Positions 1-10,922 of a stretch of DNA of 64,000 nucleotides are shown here, piece by piece; positions within the stretch are counted from its first letter, which is position 1, and every line of letters starts with the position of its first letter. Origin of the DNA: Anaeramoeba flamelloides (Eukaryota; Metamonada; Anaeramoebidae); NCBI GenBank assembly GCA_027625915.1, contig JANTQA010000047.1, positions 20,150,001-20,214,000 on the forward strand, in the 5' to 3' direction. The position numbers and the translations under genes were made by a program. Below the pieces are notes generated by a model. The model saw nothing but the letters and a program-made list of their open reading frames with translations, was not told where the DNA came from and did not search any database.

Positions 1-212
1 TTAAGTATGTAAAATAAATTTCAATTGAACTTTGATTGATTTATAATGCTTTCAATTGAAAATTTACTTGAATATTGAATTCCACTTATAACACCAAAAC
101 ACCAGGTTTTAAGATGACATCCTTCTGAGTCATCTTTTTCAGTTTTTGTTAAAATTTTTTGATATAATTTAAAAATAATTAACTTTTTTTGAACGAGGTC
201 TTCAGCCTTAAG
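1..212. repeat. Flank repeat X, copy 1 of 2
   Basis: This segment recurs almost unchanged at 36733-36945, starting from the same ttaagtatgtaaaataa. The second copy lies about 430 bases beyond the end of duplicated unit 2, while this one lies just before unit 1. Homology stops near gtcttcagcctta in both. It probably marks the right-hand flank of a further unit lying to the left of the window. No coding signal was seen. Confidence 0.8.
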
Positions 213-559
213 ATAATATTAATAAAAATGAAATAAACTCAATTTAATTCAAAGTATCCAAGCTAAAAATGAACAATTCACTTTTTTTTTTTTTAAGAAT
301 CAACCAACCTAACATTGTTTAGAAATAAGAGAATACATAAACTTTATATTACAGTAGACAATCAGAAAAGAAATGCCTAAATATACAATAAATTTTCAAA
401 AAATAATAAACTGTTCAAAAAATTGTTGGAACCCTTTCATTGGAACATCACCTGTTAAATTTCTCAATATCTTTAGGAAAATTAAAATTGTCCACTATAA
501 GATTTTTTAATTGTAAGTTTATGAATTTTAAAATAAATTACAAATTCTCAATTTTATTA
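213..559. other. Non-coding spacer, nothing recognised
   Basis: A/T-rich spacer between flank repeat X and the start of duplicated unit 1. No ORF, repeat or structure stood out. Confidence 0.5.
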
Positions 560-1808
560 AAGTTAATTTGGAGTTTTAACAATTTTTTTTTTTAAAAATA
601 AACTAATTAAAAAAAAATAAAAAGAAAAAAAAAGAAAAATTGAAAAAAAGAACAGATCGAAAATAAAAAAAAATAATTTTGACAAGAATATTAGATTAAA
701 CTTTCAGAATAAATTCTCTTTATTTAAAAAAATTATCACCTGCTTTGACTGAAAAAGAGTTTAGTAAGCAGTGAAACCATCAACAATCTCAAAAATCATA
801 AGAATCTACATAATCCATATTAATCTTCACAAATGGTAAAAATTGTAGTTGTCAACAGAAATCAATTGATTATTACAATTAAAATGAGTTTAAAAAAAGT
901 TTAAGGAAAATAAAAAGTTCGGTTCAAGTGAACTTATACACAACTGTGAATCAATATATGTTTATTAATTCTGAAATGACATAATTAACCAAGAAGTAAA
1001 AAACATAATCTAAATCAGCTTATGATTAAATTTACTTTTAGAAATTTCAAACACTCACCTGTGAGTTTAAATTGAAAGGGTCAACATAAATTATTATTCT
1101 GTTTTAACAAAAATTTTTTTTCAAAGAAATTAAATCTTGAAATTATTTACAATAGAATGTAAAAGCATATAACTAATGTTTTAATGTTTAAAAAAATCAT
1201 TAAGTACTTACCATATTGTCCATTTTTTTGACAAATTAAGTGTGTATTGTTTTGTCTAAAAAAAATAATTTATTTTTTTTTCATTTTGTGGAAATATTTT
1301 AATAGAAATATTTTGAAATAAATACAATAGATGTTGATTTGATCAATAAGAATATTTCACATAATTTGAGATTGTAAATCGGCTAATACCCACTAACAAA
1401 AAAGATTTTTATCTGAAATCTCAGAAAAAAAAAAGTTAAAATACAAAACTTTGAAGCAAATACCCTAACTGTCTTTAGTCAAAGTATTCCAAACTTTTTT
1501 TCCAAATATCAATTATAATTTAGAATTAATCTTGAAAAAGCCAATAAGAAACAAATAGAAGAATAAATACAAAATTTCCTGTTGACATTCTATCAAAAAT
1601 AGAAAGAATAAATTAAGAGATTTTCTTAAAAATTGAAAAATTTAAATTCTTAGGTGACTTAACAAGAAAAACCACAATGTTCATTTTGCTTTTTAATTGA
1701 AGATCAAAATTAAATTCCAATCGAAATAAATATAATTTCTCAACAATTTTTTTCTTACTGTTTAAATAAACCTTAGAATAACAAGTTTTTACCAAACGAC
1801 TCTCGATC

Positions 1809-2063
1809 TTGAAATATCTCAAAAAAATTTTTCAAATGAATTATGTTTTCAAAAAAAATATCAAAAAAAAAGTTAAAAAATGTGAAAAAATGCTTTTCTT
1901 TTTTGAAATTTCCAAATTAAAAATATTTTCTTCTAAATATTTATTCAAATCCTTTAAACACAAGGAATTTACTCATTATAATTTTACCCCTGAGACTATA
2001 AAATGGCTTATTGAATATATACAAATGAAAAATTATCAAAAGAATTCAAAATTCAACTTTTAA
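1809..2063 (+). pseudogene. Possible BTB-like exon remnant, 84 codons
   Basis: Short open frame whose C-terminal part (residues about 50-76, including FTPETIKWLIEYIQM) resembles the last helices of a BTB/POZ domain, where family members read like SPExxxxLLxYIYTG. The equivalent sequence at 21949-22192 is nearly identical but has one fewer A in a homopolymer, which shifts the frame. No splice partner was found. It could be a chance ORF in conserved non-coding DNA. Confidence 0.2.
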
Positions 2064-2834
2064 AAGTATTCATTCTTGACTCATTGCTAGAATAGATTTG
2101 GCATTTTTAATCTAACCAAACAGATACCAACAATACAGATACTTGGAATTAACAAAAAAAAACTGAAAAACATAATCAAAGTACAAAAAAATACAACCAT
2201 ATAAATCCTCAAAAAGAGAAAATAATTCAGAACTCATTCAATATATGATCACAAAGAGAAACGCTAATTTCATTATCAATTAAGACAGTTAAAACTGGAT
2301 CACCTTACAGGGGAATAGAAAATGAACATATATATTAAAAATTCATTTGGGAAAATGGATAAAGAAGAAATTTAAAAAAACGAAAAGCTGGAAACATATA
2401 TTATGTTAATTAAGAACAAAGCTAAAACATCCAATTAAGATGAAAACTGGAGATTGAAACAATTACCAATATCATCCAATTTACAGATAACTTTAAACGA
2501 AAAAAAATCTATCCCTTACTTCAAGTTCCACTTTTTCAGTAACAAACTAACAAAGGAAATTTAAAAACAAACAAAAAAATAAAAATAAAAATACAAAATT
2601 CTCATCAAGTAAAATCATTTCTGAAAAAAAAATTTAGAAAAATATGCATTAATTTGAGAGTTTTTTGTACCTTAAATTTTGTTGAAATTTTGTACCTTAA
2701 AAGTCAAACTAAGTAAAAGTTAAAATTATCATATTTATTATTTCACAGTCGAGTCGTCAAGTACCGCCAAGTATATATGTTTTCCAGAATTTAACAGAAT
2801 AGAGAAAGATCATTGATTATATACAATTTTCATG

Positions 2835-3360
2835 TCAAAGATTCAGTGCGAATTGAATAAATAGAACATATTCTATGAGTTTAAAGCAGTATTTTTCTCA
2901 AAATGAAATTTTCAAGTTATAGATTTGAATTATTTTTTCGAATTCAGTCAAATATTTTTTTTTGTAGTTTTTTTCTTTTTGCTTTTTCTTTTTGTTTTTT
3001 TTGTGTTATTTTTTTTATTTAAAGTTAATTTGAAAAAAAATAAAATATTTAAAAATTCTATAGGTTAAATTTATATACAGAAAAATGAGACTTTTTATTT
3101 TCTTTTAAAATGATACATTTACTAAAAAAAATCCTTATCGCCAAAAATTTTAAAATTCCAAATAAATCGAGAAATTTTGCTTAAATATTTAAATATAAGT
3201 GGAACAATCATTTGTATAACATTTTATTTCTTTCAGTTATTGTTGGGTTTGTTCAGATATTTTTTTTATGAATCTCAACTTTAATCTGAAGTTTATTATT
3301 TCGAGGATTTCACCGATTGTAAATTGGTTGATTCTTTAAAAAAGGTGAATTTTTCATAAT
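2835..3360. repeat. Dispersed repeat R, copy within block A
   Basis: Shares several diverged stretches with 56235-56725, including ataaatagaa...atattctatgagttt and a later ggttgattctt...gtgaatttttcat. A shorter match occurs at 54336-54480. The same sequence is present in unit 2 at about 22965-23490 as part of the segmental duplication. No terminal structure was identified, so the class is unknown. Confidence 0.55.
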
Positions 3361-3720
3361 TTTAAGGTAACTTTGAGTTAAATTGAAGACATATTTCAAA
3401 AACTGTGACTCAATTGAAATAAAAAAAATAATAAATAAATAAAAATTTCTTATGATTAAATTGTTTTAAATATTCAATTTTTGTTGATTAGATATGGAAA
3501 AACATTTCAAAAAAACTTTTAAACAGTTAAATGACAACTTTAAAAAAAAAAAAAATGATTTTTAATCCAAATAAAACTAATTAATGTAGTAAAAGTACAA
3601 ATATTCACACCAATATACATGGACCAATGTTATTAGGGATTAGTTATTTGTAATTTGACTCAAAAATATTTTAGATCAAATCATGTTTGTATAAATAAAA
3701 AAATAACAAATTTTCCATAA

Positions 3721-4670
3721 ATCATATCATATCATCCAAGAATAATTTATAAAACTCAAGCTAACTTGACCATGTCAGAATTTCCATCTACAAAAGAAGA
3801 TATAAACTCAAAAAAAAATAGAAAATCTTGGATTTGGAAATATTTCGAAAAAATTCTTAATTCTTTTTAAAAAAAAGATGAAAATATTTAGTGGGAAATA
3901 GAAAATTTTTAAATCTAAAAACAAATAATCTAAGAAAAAATTAATATTAAATAAACACAATTATAAAAATTGTGACTAACCTGAAAAAAAAAAAAATAAT
4001 AAAAAAAAAAATAAATTAATGAAAAAAGAAAAACAAACATTTGAATAATTTTCAAAATTAGAAAAAATAATTATGATTTCAATATATGAAAATATTTTTT
4101 TGATCAAAATACTGAATCAAACCTCAAAACAACTTCCATTAACTTTATTAACTTTATCAAAAATTTTCAAATTATAAATAGTTATGAATCGAAGTGTCAA
4201 GAATAAAACAAATTATTAGATATAATAATATTATCAATACACATTCATATCTAGGTTTTTTTGAATTTCAGAAATCACAAGAAAATTTTTAAATTTTCTT
4301 TTTTTCTATTAAATGAAAAAAAAAAACAAAGATAAAAATTTTAATATTGATAGGTTAAACTTCAATTTTAAATAAAGGAATTTCCCATATTACCTAAACA
4401 CATTAATTTTTTGTGATAAAAAGAAAAGAAAATCAAATACTTATTATTTATTTAAAAAATATTTAAAGTTAGAATTCATTCAAGATATGTATGGTTTTTT
4501 AGGAATTGGACATACTATGGAAAAAAATTAGTAGATTGGGATCCAAGAATTAATCCAAATATATAAAAATAAACATTCAAAGAATAATATCTTTGATATT
4601 ATAAAAAAATACAAAATTAATATTTATTTGATCATTGGTTTATGGTAAAAACAATTATGGCTCTTTATTG
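3721..4670. other. Unit 1-specific non-coding stretch
   Basis: About 950 bases present in unit 1 but absent at the matching point of unit 2 (around 23860). It is A/T-rich with no ORF of note. I could not identify terminal repeats. Confidence 0.45.
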
Positions 4671-5793
4671 AAATTTCTAAACAAAAATTTAGAAATTAGG
4701 GCTGAAAAAGGAAATTAATATCCCCACTTCAAAATAAAAAAAAAAAGAAATTAATTTTTTAATTATTTTTCAATAAATAAAATCCTTATAATTTGAAAAA
4801 TTTATAAAAAACGAAATCAAAAACTTAAAAAAAAAATTAAATTACAATTACCGAAAAGAGCATTACATATTTTATTATATTGTATCTGAATTGAAAATAT
4901 TTTAAAAAGAAATTTTTTGATTTTTTTCTATTTTTTACCTCATTGCATTTGCTTTTTATTGTAGTGATATCTAAAAGAAAATTTTTTTCTGAAAAGTAAT
5001 TAGTAAATAATTTTTGATAAGTATTCTGATTAAAAATTTTTTTTGTTTTCTAACTTGCTTTTTTCTTTTCTTTTTAATTTTTCTTTTTGTTTTTTCAACC
5101 AATAAAGTCTTGGAACCTGATCTATTCCAAAATATTTTTTTTTCTTTATCATCGAAATTACTAATTTACCATTAGTAATCAGAGCTGTAAGAGGATCTTT
5201 GATTACTCCCTTCAACCAATAAAAAAAAAAAAAATAAAAAGAAATTTTTTAACATATAAATATATGGGTGTTCAAATTTTTATTTAGTTAATAAGAAAAT
5301 ATGCAATTTAAATGATTTTCATTTACAAGATTTAATAATCAAGAAATAATAAAATTATATAAAAAAATAAAAAATAAATTTTTGAAAATATTGAAAAACC
5401 AAATGGTCACCTTTTTTAAAAAGGAGATAGAATTATTTAATAAAGATATTAAAAATCTTTAAATAATTTAAATAAACTAAATTTCTAATATTATTTTTTT
5501 CTTTAACAAAGGATAATTTTATTTTTTAAGAAAAACTATTTCTGAGGAAAATTTATGTATATTCTTTTCAGAGAAAACTGTATTTTATAATTGTTGATTG
5601 AATTTTGTTAAAATAAGCTATTTAAATTATTCCTTTTTTTGTATGCCCATGTTATCATAACATATTTCTCAAATTTTCTTGAATTCTATATTATATAATT
5701 AACAATATGATAACAATAGAAATATTGGTTATAATAGAAATTACAATAAATTAGATAAATAAAAAGATAAAAAATTTATGTATAATAGTAAAA

Positions 5794-5800
<7 letters not shown>
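4671..5800. repeat. Diverged duplicated block, unit 1 copy
   Basis: Aligns patchily with 23870-24670: 4671-4900 with 23870-24090, and 5265-5800 with 24125-24670. The part 4900-5260 is missing from unit 2. Divergence is clearly greater than in block A. No gene is evident. Confidence 0.6.

Positions 5801-5825
<25 letters not shown>
5801..5825. repeat. (TA)n microsatellite
   Basis: Run of about 12 TA units, matched by a (TA)n at 24671-24695 in unit 2. In unit 1 the LINE-bearing insertion begins immediately after this run. Confidence 0.85.
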
Positions 5826-5832
<7 letters not shown>

Positions 5833-6484
5833 CACAAAAATTGGGGCATTTTTTTATACATATTTCATATAATATCATCTTTGTTTGTGGAATTATTCAC
5901 AAATAGACAATAAAAAATAAAGTTAAATATTAATACCAATTGAATAAATGGCTAAGGTATTTATTTTATTATAAGTTGGATGAAATATTCCAAAAAAATA
6001 AAAATAAAAAAAGAAAAAATTTATTTGGGAGAAAACAATTTTAATGAAAGACCAATTTCAATAAAAAAATGGATATATAATGTTGTTGCAAATGATTTTT
6101 TAAGCAATAAACTACATTTACATGTTTGAGATTAAAGAAGTTATGAAAACAATTTTTTTGATCAAAAAGAAAAAAATACAAAGAAATTTTTTGCAGATGA
6201 TTTAATCCTAATTAGAAAAGGAAATAAAATTCAAATAAATCAAAAATTAAATTCAATATATGAAATTATTATTAAATTTGGATTGAAACCAAATAAAGAT
6301 AAAACAGTTATATCAAAAGATTTATAAAAAATTAAATATTTGGGTATTTATTTAGATAAAATTACACATATAGTTTATAATTTAAAAAAATCTAAAGAAA
6401 CATTTAATAACTGCAAACAATTATTCAATAACAATTCTCTGAATAATAGTTTAAAAATTAGATTATTTAAATCTTTTATATTAA

Positions 6485-7417
6485 GGGACTAGTCTATATT
6501 AAATTTTTTTAGGTAAATTTAATAGAGATTTAGAATTTTTTTTGTCAATTACTTAGATTTGAAATCAAAGTGAAAAACTTCTTAGTATATTAATGAAATC
6601 TTGCTAAATGACATTCATTAAATTTAGTTATTGTTTTTATAGAAATAAAAAATTTTTGCATTTTTTCACTTTTTTGAAAGTTGCTTTTTTTCAACTTTTC
6701 GCAAAAATACAAAAAATAACAAAAAATATGAGCAAGAAAGCAAAACCTTGTTATGTTTGTGGTAGACCTACAAAAAATAGTTTGAAAAATAAACCTGAAA
6801 GGGTTTTTTTGAATTTGCATGAAAACATAGTTTGATTCGAAAAAAATATACAATATATGCTTTACTCTTAATAAAAGATTTTCTTTCTTTTCCTTGTACC
6901 ATTCTTTTTTTTCATGAATCTACTTTTTCAGTTTACACTCTTTTTTTTTTGTTGAATTTGAAGTTTTTTTAAGTGTTCCCAAATTACTATTCCAAAAGTT
7001 TTTGTCAGAGTCAAAAAAAATCAAAGAAAAGAATAAGAACTATTTTTTTAAAAAGTAATTATTGATAAAACAAATTGAGTTCTTTATAGATTCAAGTTGG
7101 ATGAATAGAAGTGAAGGAGAAAATATTAACCAGTTTTAAATTATTTTTTCGTTTTTAAAAATAAGAATAAATATTATTTTTGAGAAAATAATTAAATCCA
7201 AAATTAATCAAAAAATTCTCATCCGTTTAAGATCTTTTTTCAAAAAAAAATTTTTAAAAGTCACTTTTTTTGACTAGAATTGTAAAATTTTAAAAAAACA
7301 AGAACTAAAAGTTCTAACATTGAAAAAACCTGTCTATTTTCAATTTTAAACATATTTCAAGATAAGGATTCCTTATTTAGTGATTGGACAAAAAAAATAT
7401 TAATATAGACTAGTCCC
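6485..7417. mobile_element. TTAA-flanked non-autonomous element T1, inserted in the LINE
   Basis: Flanked by TTAA at 6481-6484 and 7418-7421. The ends are near-perfect inverted repeats starting GGGACTAGTCTATATTAA. Dropping the 933-base element and one TTAA joins the LINE frame across KSFI/LSQLTNG, which is strong evidence of clean TTAA-target insertion. TTAA targets are used by piggyBac and Kolobok transposons. Ends starting with purines fit Kolobok better, but no transposase proves it. An internal frame (6608-6835) holds a CxxC motif; see the separate entry. Confidence 0.85.
6608..6835 (+). CDS. Short ORF inside T1 with CxxC motif
   Basis: Frame of 75 codons. From the internal Met at residue 41 it reads MSKKAKPCYVCGRPTKNSLK and ends about 15 residues later with FLNLHENIV. 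The C-x2-C pair followed by a basic stretch and a hydrophobic/His segment is reminiscent of the start of a THAP-type zinc finger, which Kolobok transposases carry, but the second half of such a finger is not visible. It may be the vestigial 5' end of a transposase ORF, or chance. A fully overlapping minus-strand frame also exists. Confidence 0.25.
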   Translation: MTFIKFSYCFYRNKKFLHFFTFLKVAFFQLFAKIQKITKNMSKKAKPCYVCGRPTKNSLKNKPERVFLNLHENIV

Positions 7418-7757
7418 TTAAGTCAACTAACAAATGGATTAGAAATTTTTAATTATCCAATAAAAACTTTAAATTATTTAAATTCTTGGATTAATTCATG
7501 TATTACTGAAATATGCAAAATAAACAGAAATACACCAATTCTCATTTACAAAACAGAATTTAAAATTGAAAATATGACAATTTCAGTAAATAAAAAGAAA
7601 TTTAAATTAAAAAATAAATTAGGAAATTTATCTCTTCCTTATTTAGAAAAATTAATCAAATTTAATCAAAGAATAAATAATAAAATCAACTGGAATTCAA
7701 AAGATTTATAAGAATTAAAAAATGAAATATATAAGTACACATTCAATGAGTTGCTGG

Positions 7758-7885
7758 ATTCCAAAAGTTGTAAGTGTCGTTAGTTTTTTTTTAATTTGAG
7801 AAATAAAAAGAAAATTTGTGAAATTTTAAGGTTTATTTCTTAAATTAAAAAAAACCTAGGCATGCTACGACACTCCACAAAATTA
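7758..7885. mobile_element. Small palindromic element (CCTAGG-type family) within the LINE
   Basis: The left arm (gtaagtgtcgttag, then a T run and aatttgagaaataaa) pairs with the right arm (ttaaattaaaaaaaacctaggcatgctacgacac read in reverse). The arms are imperfect and about 50 bases long. Related sequence occurs at 41218-41460 and 55376-55865, sharing the cctaggttttttt and gtgccgtagagtgc motifs. Target duplication not determined. Confidence 0.55.
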
Positions 7886-8155
7886 TTTTACAATAATAAA
7901 AAAACAAAATTATTTAAAACTCAAAAATATTTGAGTTCCGTCAAGTTCAACAATTCTAAAATTCAGATCGTTTACTAACTGCTTAAATAGATATTATTAT
8001 GTAATCAATAAAAATTCAAATAAATTTTGTCCTTTATGTTCAAAATATGAACAAAAGGAAATTATAGAAAATATTGATCATTTTTTATGGGTCGGTCCTT
8101 CCTATGAAAAAGATAGATTAAGATTTTATAACAAATTAAAAAAAATTAATCTTAA

Positions 8156-8835
8156 GGGTTGAGTCATTACGGTGAAAATTTTTTTTCTGAAATGGAAAAA
8201 AACTTTTTAGTTATTTTTATGAAGACCTAACACCAATCAAAAACCAACCAACCTATGATGTATGATCGATCTCCAAAAATCAACAACTAAAGATGAGGAC
8301 ATTTTTAGAAAAAAGCGCCAAAGAGTGACACTTAATTTCCAATTAGAATGGTTATGAATTACAATTTTGAAAACAACTTTGTCAGTTTTGAAGTGTCGCT
8401 CTTTTACGCTTTTTGAGATCTCGAAGATTTTTTTTTTTTCAATTTTCAAATGAGTTATTTTGATCGTTAGAATATTACATAATCCATACTGGGTCAAATT
8501 TAGAAGTTTTTAAAATAACCAAAAATCAGATTAAAACGAACTAAATTGATTGGGAAATTCAAGAAAGCAATTTGTTTTAAATTATAGAAATTTAACCATT
8601 TGGAAAAAGAAAATATAGAAAAGATGAATTTGTTTTTTAAATTTTGATTTTTTGAAATTGAGCACTCTTTTAAACTTATTTTTCTTTCTTGAATTTTTTG
8701 TCAAAGAGATCCAACGAAAATTTTTTTTTGTTGTCTGAATTTTGTCAACAAAAAGAAGGGCTATTTCACAATACCCTTTTTGGTCTCAGATCACTCCTTG
8801 AGTGTGGTGAATATTCACGGTAAATGACTAGACCC
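8156..8835. mobile_element. TTAA-flanked non-autonomous element T2, copy in the LINE
   Basis: Flanked by TTAA at 8152-8155 and 8836-8839, with ends GGGTTGAGTCATTA and the inverse of GGGTCTAGTCATTTA. Removing it with one TTAA joins the LINE frame as KKINLNELNSK. The interior contains an inverted repeat: aaagcgccaaagagtgacactt near 8310-8332 pairs with aagtgtcgctcttttacgcttt near 8391-8412. Other copies lie at 13712-14389 and 30123-30810. Confidence 0.85.
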
Positions 8836-8995
8836 TTAATGAACTAAATTCAAAACGAGACAGTTTGAAACTATTTTCATTCATTAATAATCATGAAATC
8901 TATGATTTTAGGCTTAAATTCCTGAAAGGGAATTTAAGTCTAAGGGCAACTAGAGTGTAATCTACACTTCTTCAATAATAAAAAAAAAAAAAAAA

Positions 8996-9850
8996 TACAA
9001 CAATTTTTTGAAACCAAATAAGAAGGTATTTTTTTTTGGTATATTTTTTTTTTAAAACCACTATTTCAAATTCTAAAGAATATAAACTTTATTTAAATTT
9101 AGGGTACCAAGACTGGAAAACAGTATTTAATTTACTTTTTTTCAATGAAAATTTATTTAAGAAAATCAAATCTTTAATAGACATCGGTATTTGGTACTCA
9201 CTTTCATTAATGAGGTTTACTTTTTGAGATAATTTATTACCAAATTCGTTTTAAAAAATTACAAATATAGTCTTAATAAGAAAACCATTAATAATTTTAA
9301 AATTTGATAGTAATGATATTTTAATCTTTTTTTGTTTGATTATAATAAAAAAAAGAGAAATCAATTTTATCAACTAATAGAAAGAATATTTTAATTTCAA
9401 TTTTTTTTGGTAATTGTTTTATTTTGGTGGTGTGTATTCCACTCTGTACAGAAAAAAAGTAGTTATATTTTTTCAGAAAAGAAGTTCAAATTAAATTTCT
9501 TTTTTCCAAAAAAAAAAAAGGGTTTTCTTTCTTTGTTCAACTTCTCGAATTGTGAGAATTAAATTCACCCTCCTTTGGCTAATCTTTAAATTCTTTTAAT
9601 TTTAATAACTAATAAATAAAAAAAACCTTGAAAATATTTTTATTTTTATTTAATTTTTAGCAAAAGAGTATGGGGATTTATTGAATCAAAATAGTGAATC
9701 AAGAGTTAGGCTCAACACTATTCGAATCACATTGGGATTTGTTTTTATTCATTCAAACAAATTCTTTAAAAAAAAACAATATTCCCCTTTATTAAGAAAT
9801 ATATTGATAAAATTTGAAATATAAAAATTCTAGATACCATTTAAAGTATT
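8996..9850. other. Non-coding remainder of the unit 1-specific insertion
   Basis: Lies between the LINE poly-A and the point where homology to unit 2 resumes. A 63-codon frame at 9036-9227 has no recognisable domain. Nothing else stands out. Confidence 0.4.
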
Positions 9851-10922
9851 TAAATTATTTTTGCTTTGTAACCAAAACCAAAAAAATAATTGAAAAATTA
9901 AAAATATTAAAATGAAAGAATCCTGAAAAATTTTTGATTTTTCTTGATAATAAATTTTGAATTTTATTTGAAAAATGATAATTAAGCCAAATAAAAATTA
10001 TATATCCTTTTTTTCAAATCAAAACGATTCGGGTTGAATAAAAAAGTTGTTATTATAAATAAAGTAAAAACCGAGAATTTAATTGGTAATACCAGGAGAT
10101 TTTAAGTCTCTAAAATAGAATTCTATTATAAAAGATAAAATTTCTTCTTTAGAAAATTCATAATTTTGAAAAATAAATTGTTTGTAAAAAAAAATAAGTG
10201 ATGTTTATAAGTACCCATACTAATAACAAACAAATAAACATGCGAATATAACAGATATCAAAAAATTAAAAAGGAAAATATTCGAAAAAAAAAATAAACA
10301 CAGAATTTCCAAGTTAAATCGGTTAAAATTATTATTTGGTATACAGTTGTCGTAATTTTTAATAATTAATCTTTCGATCTTTTTTGTCTTTTTGGTTTTT
10401 TTTTTCAATTATTTCACATTTTTTTTAATAAAAAATTTTAACAAGAAATCTCAATTTCAAAAAAACAAATTTTAAAATAAAAAATTACTCGTTTTTGATA
10501 TTGTCTTCCCAAATGTTAAAATAAATTAATTTACAATAAAATGTTTTATTTGTTTACCCAATCAATTTGTTGGAATTAAAATTATTTTGTGGTTGTTTTA
10601 TAATATTTTAAATTTGATAAAGTAAGGATGATGTAATATTCGATTCTGTTAAACTTTTTTTATAATCTGAATTATTTGTAATTATGCTTATTTGTTTTTT
10701 CTTATTTTTATTTGTATTTTTTAACCATAATGAGTTAAATTACTCAGACTATTTTTAGAAGGAAACAACTCATTGAATATATATTACATTAATGATAAGC
10801 ATCTAGAGTATAAAGGGAAATTAAAGAATATATTAGATATTACTGATATTATCTTTATATTACAATCTTACATACTTTTTTAAATAAAAGAAAAAAAAGG
10901 GAATAAATAAAATTATACAAAC
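9851..10922. repeat. Diverged duplicated block, unit 1 copy
   Basis: Aligns with about 24780-25899 of unit 2, with rearranged or missing patches around 10400-10640. It holds the region downstream of the BTB-RRM gene. A 3' terminal exon of that gene could lie near 10800-10870 but is not resolved in this copy. Confidence 0.55.

Larger units (their letters stand above)
560..3720. repeat. Duplicated block A, unit 1 copy
   Basis: Matches 20683-23860 in direct orientation. By eye, 1080-2640 is almost identical to its partner at 21200-22750, with a few substitutions and homopolymer differences. Positions 2640-3720 are more diverged. No convincing gene is present apart from a weak BTB-like fragment at 1809-2063. 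Positions 2660-2712 hold the right end of a Tc1/mariner-type MITE (repeated ttgtaccttaaa motif), also present in the unit 2 copy. Confidence 0.85.
5990..8995 (+). mobile_element. Degenerate non-LTR (LINE) retrotransposon, 3' half, with nested insertions
   Basis: The reverse transcriptase catalytic box is readable as FADD at 6190-6201, followed in frame by a thumb-like stretch containing KYLGIYLD near 6340-6360. The coding sequence resumes at 7422 (SQLTNGLEIF...) and again near 7890. The C-terminal zinc-knuckle-like motif of this class, CPLC, lies at 8028-8039, followed by IDHFLW and PSYE. The coding tail ends near 8975 and a poly-A run follows at 8980-8995. Three elements interrupt it: T1 (6485-7417), a small palindrome (7758-7885) and T2 (8156-8835). 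In-frame stops (for example before KIKYLG) show it is dead. The 5' half is missing or unrecognisable. The element lies in DNA absent from unit 2. Confidence 0.8.

Noticed and set aside
1613-5215. Short frames in block A and the diverged block (for example 1613-1822 and 5030-5215)
   Set aside because: They are low-complexity, not preserved between the duplicated units, and lack domains.
8237-8497. 86-codon minus-strand frame within T2
   Set aside because: It lies across the internal inverted repeat of a non-autonomous element and is not open in the other T2 copies.
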